Assembly: GCF_009662475.1 (NCBI RefSeq) | Contig: NZ_CP045571.1 | Coordinates: 1,486,501 to 1,550,500 of the forward strand | Source of the DNA: Acidithiobacillus thiooxidans ATCC 19377 | Lineage (GTDB): Bacteria > Pseudomonadota > Gammaproteobacteria > Acidithiobacillales > Acidithiobacillaceae | Length of the DNA: 64,000 nt | Reading direction: 5' to 3' | In this document: in pieces, positions 60,470-64,000 of the stretch | Layout of the letters: each line of letters opens with the position of its first letter | How positions within the stretch are numbered: position 1 is the first letter of the stretch | Made by a program: the position numbers and the translations under genes | Notes under the pieces: model-generated | The model's database searches: none | Seen by the model: the letters and a program-made list of their open reading frames with translations, nothing else | Told to the model about the DNA's origin: nothing

Positions 60470-60961
60470 ATGGAATCATCAAAACCCGATGAACCGGAAA
60501 AAAGTGGCAAGGAAAAAGGCGATTCTGCAAAGTCCGGGAGTGGAAACCCCATGGAGATGGGCATGGGAATGATGAAAAAAATGATGGGACAAGGCGGTGG
60601 GAGTCCCATGGCGATGATGCAGAAGATGATGAACCAGCACGGGGAAGGCGCGGAAGGTGGCAATCCCATGCAACAAATGATGGGATCGTGCATGGCGATG
60701 TGCTCGGAAATGCTGGAAACCATGCAGCGCACCACCGCGCTCGCGGCCTATGCCCAGCCGGAGCTGCACCAACTTTTTGAAGAATGGCTCGCGGCCCGAG
60801 AGGATGAAGTTCTCCATCGGATTGAACAAGCCGGTAGCCAGGATCCAGACGCCCTGGCGGGGATGCTTTCCCTGAGTTCGGCAAGTGTGACGGTATTACT
60901 GGCTCGCCTACAAAACCAGGGAAAGATCCATCTCAAAGCGGAGAGTGTCAGGGCATCTTGA
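60470..60961 (+). CDS. Met-rich hypothetical protein
   Basis: A 163-residue soluble protein. The first 30 residues are polar/charged; residues 25-80 are extremely Met-rich (MEMGMGMMKKMMG, MAMMQKMMNQ) with two Cys, suited to binding soft metals such as Cu(I) or Ag. The C-terminal half is helical (LFEEWLAAREDEVLHRI). Gene 5 of the metal cluster. Not recognised as a named family. Confidence 0.65.
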   Translation: MESSKPDEPEKSGKEKGDSAKSGSGNPMEMGMGMMKKMMGQGGGSPMAMMQKMMNQHGEGAEGGNPMQQMMGSCMAMCSEMLETMQRTTALAAYAQPELHQLFEEWLAAREDEVLHRIEQAGSQDPDALAGMLSLSSASVTVLLARLQNQGKIHLKAESVRAS

Positions 60962-61069
60962 TTTCTCAGGTGGACGTATGTGTCGGTTCAACTACTTGGT
61001 GGATATCCCGGGGAAATGGGTACTGACTCTTGATATTTGCCCAGGCGCCTCTTGGCGAGGATATCCACC

Positions 61070-61603
61070 ATGCTTTCTTTACTGAAAAAAAGAAAGTTTT
61101 GGATAGAGTTTGTTATCTGGATCGGGCTGCTGATTGGAGTCTATGCGTTTACGCAGTGGCGAGGCAGCCCTATGGCGGTAAAAGCCCCCCAACAACTACC
61201 GAGTTTAATTGTCCGAAGCCTGAGTGGTCGGCCTATTGAACTGCCAGCGGTGCCGAAGAGAATGATCCTTATCAACTTCTGGGCACCAGACTGTCCGGCT
61301 TGCCTGGCCGAGACCCCAGCGTTGGTGCAACTGCAGCAGTGGTTCGGCGGGAAGTCCTTTAGCATTATTGGAATTGGCGTAAATGGAAGTACAGCGAAAG
61401 CCGTACGTGCGAGGATGCGCGAGTTGGGCATCAACTATCCAGAGTATCTGGCCGCCGGCCAGGGTGTCAGCCAGGCGCTAGGCGGCGTGGTCCTGACTCC
61501 CACCAGTATACTCGTCAATGGGAAGGGGCGAATCGTGGGACGCTATGTCGGGGCCATAGCGCTACCCGTGATTGTTTGGAAGTTGTTGTGGACTTGGGTT
61601 TAG
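61070..61603 (+). CDS. Membrane-anchored TlpA/DsbE-like thioredoxin
   Basis: About 177 residues. An N-terminal anchor (KKRKFWIEFVIWIGLLIGVYAF) is followed by a thioredoxin fold with active site NFWAPDCPACLAETP (CPAC) and a cis-Pro in VVLTPTSILVNGKGRIVGRYVG. It works outside the inner membrane, reducing or isomerising disulfides. The chosen ATG is preceded by GGCGAGG; an upstream opening (61037) lacks a site. Confidence 0.85.
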   Translation: MLSLLKKRKFWIEFVIWIGLLIGVYAFTQWRGSPMAVKAPQQLPSLIVRSLSGRPIELPAVPKRMILINFWAPDCPACLAETPALVQLQQWFGGKSFSIIGIGVNGSTAKAVRARMRELGINYPEYLAAGQGVSQALGGVVLTPTSILVNGKGRIVGRYVGAIALPVIVWKLLWTWV

Positions 61604-61847
61604 AGAGTATCCATCAAGCAACGTGCGCATGTTCCTGATAGGGATGTCTGGCGCGACGGCATTGTCGATTGCACTCTACCGTTCGCTGCCCTGTAGTCCT
61701 CACCGGGACAGCGCTCCATCTCTGTTTGGATATCGGCGGCCACCTATAGCACCACTGGCAGCATAGGGCGCGATCTTGACAGGGGAGAAGTTCTTATCTA
61801 CCTTTTAGTTGCAATATTTCTTAACTTCTGAATGCTGGAGGTGAACC
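61604..61847. other. Intergenic with possible promoter
   Basis: About 245 bp. A 45-codon in-frame stretch (MFLIGMSGATALSIALYRS) could be a remnant. CTTGACA near 61775 may be a -35, and AGTTGCAATATTTCTTAAC just before the next gene has dyad character of the kind used by ArsR-type regulators. Confidence 0.4.
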
Positions 61848-62585
61848 ATGTTCTTCAAACAACGCGCAAGCGCCGACGGTACCTTGTCCTACTTCTACGG
61901 ATGTGGAGGCAAGGGCTTCGCAGTAGCCGTGGATGTGGTAGCGGGCGACGAGGACTGGTTCCTCGAAGAGGCACAGAAGGCTGCAGTTGCCATTAGCTTC
62001 GTCATCGACACCCACATTCACGCGGATCACCTATCTGGCGGGCGGGCCTTGGCGGAACGGGTTGGCGCACCGTACTGCATGCACGAAAGCGATGTAGACT
62101 TGGTGCAGTTTGCGATTCGCGGCCTTCACGACGGCGAAGTCCTGAAAACTGGAAATGTCGTAACGCAAGTGCTCTACACCCCCGGCCATACCCTGGACAG
62201 CCTCTGTCTTCTGGTCAGCGATCGGCGGAGAAGTGCCGACCCCTGGTTTGCCCTAACCGGTGACACGCTCTTTGTTGGCGGAGTGGGACGCCCCGATCTG
62301 GGTGGAACGCCGGAGGAAATGGCGGGAAAACTCTTCGACAGCCTTCACCAAAAACTGCTCACCCTGCCCGATGACTTGGAGATTTTCCCGGGGCACGCGG
62401 CCGGGAGCGTCTGCGGTGCGGGCCTGTCCGGGAAGCCCTCTTCGACTCTGGGTTTTGAAAAACGTTGGGACCCTTACCTCACCATGAAGCGCGAGGCTTT
62501 CGTTCGTTCGCTTACCGCGGACATTCCCGAAAAGCCCGCCGATATGGCGCGCATGGTTGCCATCAATCTGGGGAAAGCAGCATGA
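61848..62585 (+). CDS. MBL-fold persulfide-dioxygenase-like protein
   Basis: A 245-residue metallo-beta-lactamase-fold protein. THIHADHLSGG gives the metal-binding HxHxDH-type site, TPGHTLDS the next His, and GDTLFVGGVGRPDL plus FPGHAAGS complete the ETHE1/persulfide dioxygenase pattern (GxGRxDx2-like). It would oxidise glutathione persulfide to sulfite, in keeping with sulfur oxidation in Acidithiobacillus. It is co-transcribed with an ArsR regulator (overlap ATGA) and an MFS transporter. Confidence 0.83.
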   Translation: MFFKQRASADGTLSYFYGCGGKGFAVAVDVVAGDEDWFLEEAQKAAVAISFVIDTHIHADHLSGGRALAERVGAPYCMHESDVDLVQFAIRGLHDGEVLKTGNVVTQVLYTPGHTLDSLCLLVSDRRRSADPWFALTGDTLFVGGVGRPDLGGTPEEMAGKLFDSLHQKLLTLPDDLEIFPGHAAGSVCGAGLSGKPSSTLGFEKRWDPYLTMKREAFVRSLTADIPEKPADMARMVAINLGKAA

Positions 62586-62941
62586 AGAACGATACGGTTC
62601 GGTATGCGCTATTTTCTGAGGTATTTGCCGCCCTGGCGCACCCAAAACGCCTGGAAATCATCCATTATCTGGGCGAGGGACAGAAAAATGCCGGTGAATT
62701 GGCAGAACTCATCAGCCTCTCCAAAGCCAACCTTTCCCAGCACCTGAGCGTACTGAAAGCTCGGGGCTTGGTGCATTGCGAAAAGTGCGGGACCTTCTGT
62801 CACTATCGTCTAACCAGCCCCAAGGTTTTGGAAACGTGCGAGATCGTCCGCGATCTCATCCTGGACCAAATGCAGACCACTACCCAGCTTCAAGAGGCAT
62901 TAGCGACGGTGGTGCCTCTACGCAAGGAGCATCAGGGATGA
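62582..62941 (+). CDS. ArsR-family regulator, BigR/SqrR-like
   Basis: A 119-residue winged-helix protein with LAHPKRLEIIHYLGEGQK, SLSKANLSQHLSVLKARGLVHCEKCG. Cys residues lie in the wing (HCEKCGTFCHY) and near VLETCEIV. BigR/SqrR-type regulators sense persulfide through two Cys and often sit next to persulfide dioxygenases, which fits the upstream neighbour; the exact Cys pair does not clearly match BigR. Overlaps the neighbouring genes at both ends. Confidence 0.8.
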   Translation: MKNDTVRYALFSEVFAALAHPKRLEIIHYLGEGQKNAGELAELISLSKANLSQHLSVLKARGLVHCEKCGTFCHYRLTSPKVLETCEIVRDLILDQMQTTTQLQEALATVVPLRKEHQG

Positions 62942-64000
62942 ACTCCGGGTCTCAGGAGACCGCGACCTATACTCGAGGAATTGGCGTCAATCGAGGTCAG
63001 TTCCTCCTGCAAACGGTTCAGGTCTTTTTCGTAGGCTTGATCATCGGCATGGAGAGAAATGTCCTTCCCGCCATGAGTCACCGTTTTGGCGTAGATAGCC
63101 ACGCCTTCCTTTTTCTCGCCTCCTTTGTGATTTCCTTTGGCCTGGTAAAAGGGGCTCTAAACTTTGTCGCCGGCGGGCTATCCGATCGAATCGGTCGCAG
63201 GCGGGTGTTATTCCTGGGCTGGTTGGCGGGGATTCCTATTCCGCTAATGATCTTTTTTGCTCCCAACTGGTGGTGGATCATCGCCGCCAATGTCTTTTTG
63301 GGGGTAAACCAGGCCTTTACCTGGACCATGACCGTCACGAGCCAAATCGATCTAGCCGATAACCACCAGCGCGGCCTTGCGGTCGGCATCAATGAGGCAG
63401 TGGGGTATATCGCGGTAGGTTTGGCGGGCCTCGCAACGGGCTATCTTGCCGTCGTCTACGGTCCCCGTTGGACACTGTTGGCTTTCGGACTCGTGGTCAT
63501 TGCGCTTGCGCTACTCCTGCTATTGGGGATCCAGGATACTATCCATTGGGTTCGCGCAGAGCATGCACAGCGTCAGCCATCGACCGAAACCTCAAAGACG
63601 GCTTCTCAGGCCAGCACCTGGGCGACTTTCCTGCACGTTTCTTTTCGGGACGCCACCTATCGGGCCCTCTGCCAGGGTGGGGTCGCCAACAAGATTGCCG
63701 ATACCCTAGTTTGGGTCCTCTTCCCGGTCTTTTTCCGTTTTCACGGCTTGAGCGTCGTGCAAATCGGCTGGATCACCGGTATCTATGCGATGGTCTGGGG
63801 GCTCGGTCAATTTGGGACCGGACATCTAGCGGATCGCATCGGTCGCAGACCGCCCATCCTGGCAGGCTTCGCCCTGCTGGCTGCGGGGCTTGCAGGCACT
63901 GCGCTGGTCGGCCACTTCACCGCGTGGATTGCTACGGCGGCGGTCATGGGCCTGGGCATGGCCCTTCTCTATCCCAACCTGATCGCCGCCATGTCCGATG
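62938..64000 (+). CDS. MFS transporter, partial (runs off the window)
   Basis: About 354 residues are visible from MNSGSQETATYTRG, with no stop before the window end. About ten hydrophobic helices are seen. GGLSDRIGRRRVLFLGW is the A-type loop motif between helices 2 and 3, repeated in the second half as GHLADRIGRRPPILAG, the major-facilitator signature. The start overlaps the regulator's stop (ATGA). Substrate unknown; its operon with persulfide genes suggests sulfite or another sulfur species, or a metal anion. Confidence 0.85.
   Translation, partial: MNSGSQETATYTRGIGVNRGQFLLQTVQVFFVGLIIGMERNVLPAMSHRFGVDSHAFLFLASFVISFGLVKGALNFVAGGLSDRIGRRRVLFLGWLAGIPIPLMIFFAPNWWWIIAANVFLGVNQAFTWTMTVTSQIDLADNHQRGLAVGINEAVGYIAVGLAGLATGYLAVVYGPRWTLLAFGLVVIALALLLLLGIQDTIHWVRAEHAQRQPSTETSKTASQASTWATFLHVSFRDATYRALCQGGVANKIADTLVWVLFPVFFRFHGLSVVQIGWITGIYAMVWGLGQFGTGHLADRIGRRPPILAGFALLAAGLAGTALVGHFTAWIATAAVMGLGMALLYPNLIAAMSD

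Overview
The window looks like chromosomal DNA of an Acidithiobacillus-type acidophile. The evidence is an ISL3 element with the size, transposase length and terminal repeats of the A. ferrooxidans element ISAfe1, moderate GC content, and a mix of type IV pilus, metal-resistance and sulfur-handling genes. The genus is inferred; no rRNA or tRNA gene is present to confirm it.

Layout. (1) 1-11.6 kb is an accessory block, mostly on the minus strand: a metallophosphatase, a YgjV-like membrane protein, a Lar-like zinc-finger protein, a Gp37/Gp68-family protein, an orphan DNA methyltransferase and many small unknown genes. It is scarred by an ISAfe1-like element inside a DUF1828 gene and by an IS30 element that rewrote the end of another gene. 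(2) 11.7-13.1 kb holds an RpoS/RpoD-like sigma factor and a cold-shock protein. (3) 13.1-32.8 kb is a type IVa pilus locus. An outer-membrane protein-pilM-N-O-P-Q-pilB operon runs left; pilin, pilC, pilV, pilW, pilX and pilY1 run right; a MazEF-type pair and a second outer-membrane protein lie between them. (4) 32.9-40.4 kb holds an acyl-carrier-like protein, a PlsC-like acyltransferase, a lytic transglycosylase, an L,D-transpeptidase, a PcfJ-like protein, a RecA-like ATPase and an SspB paralogue. (5) 40.5-53.1 kb is a long leftward operon for a second pilus-like apparatus: two unusual prepilins, PilX-like and PulG-like proteins, a PilT-like ATPase, a type IVb PilP-like protein, a sulfotransferase-like protein, a second transglycosylase, an EAL protein and a FimV-like protein. 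(6) 53.2-64 kb has a recJ gene cut off exactly in its first catalytic motif, then an IS4-like element, then a metal/sulfur island: permease, three ArsR regulators, glutaredoxin-like GST, methyltransferase, TlpA-like thioredoxin, persulfide-dioxygenase-like protein and an MFS transporter that runs off the window.

The most notable signal is regulatory. A palindrome, GGGATCAATTTGATCCC, occurs five times, only between genes. Four copies lie 127-132 nt from the start codon of the sigma factor, of the first gene of each of the two type IVa pilus operons, and of the first gene of the second pilus operon. Between palindrome and gene lies a second conserved element, called the M-box here (AAATAAACGCG, an A/T-rich spacer, then CCGTTTATT), ending 60-72 nt before the start codon. 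The same box precedes the second outer-membrane protein and the L,D-transpeptidase operon. I infer one regulon spanning both pilus systems and the envelope enzymes, probably directed by the locally encoded, self-regulated sigma factor. Two further M-box-like sequences precede possible small RNAs ending in intrinsic terminators.
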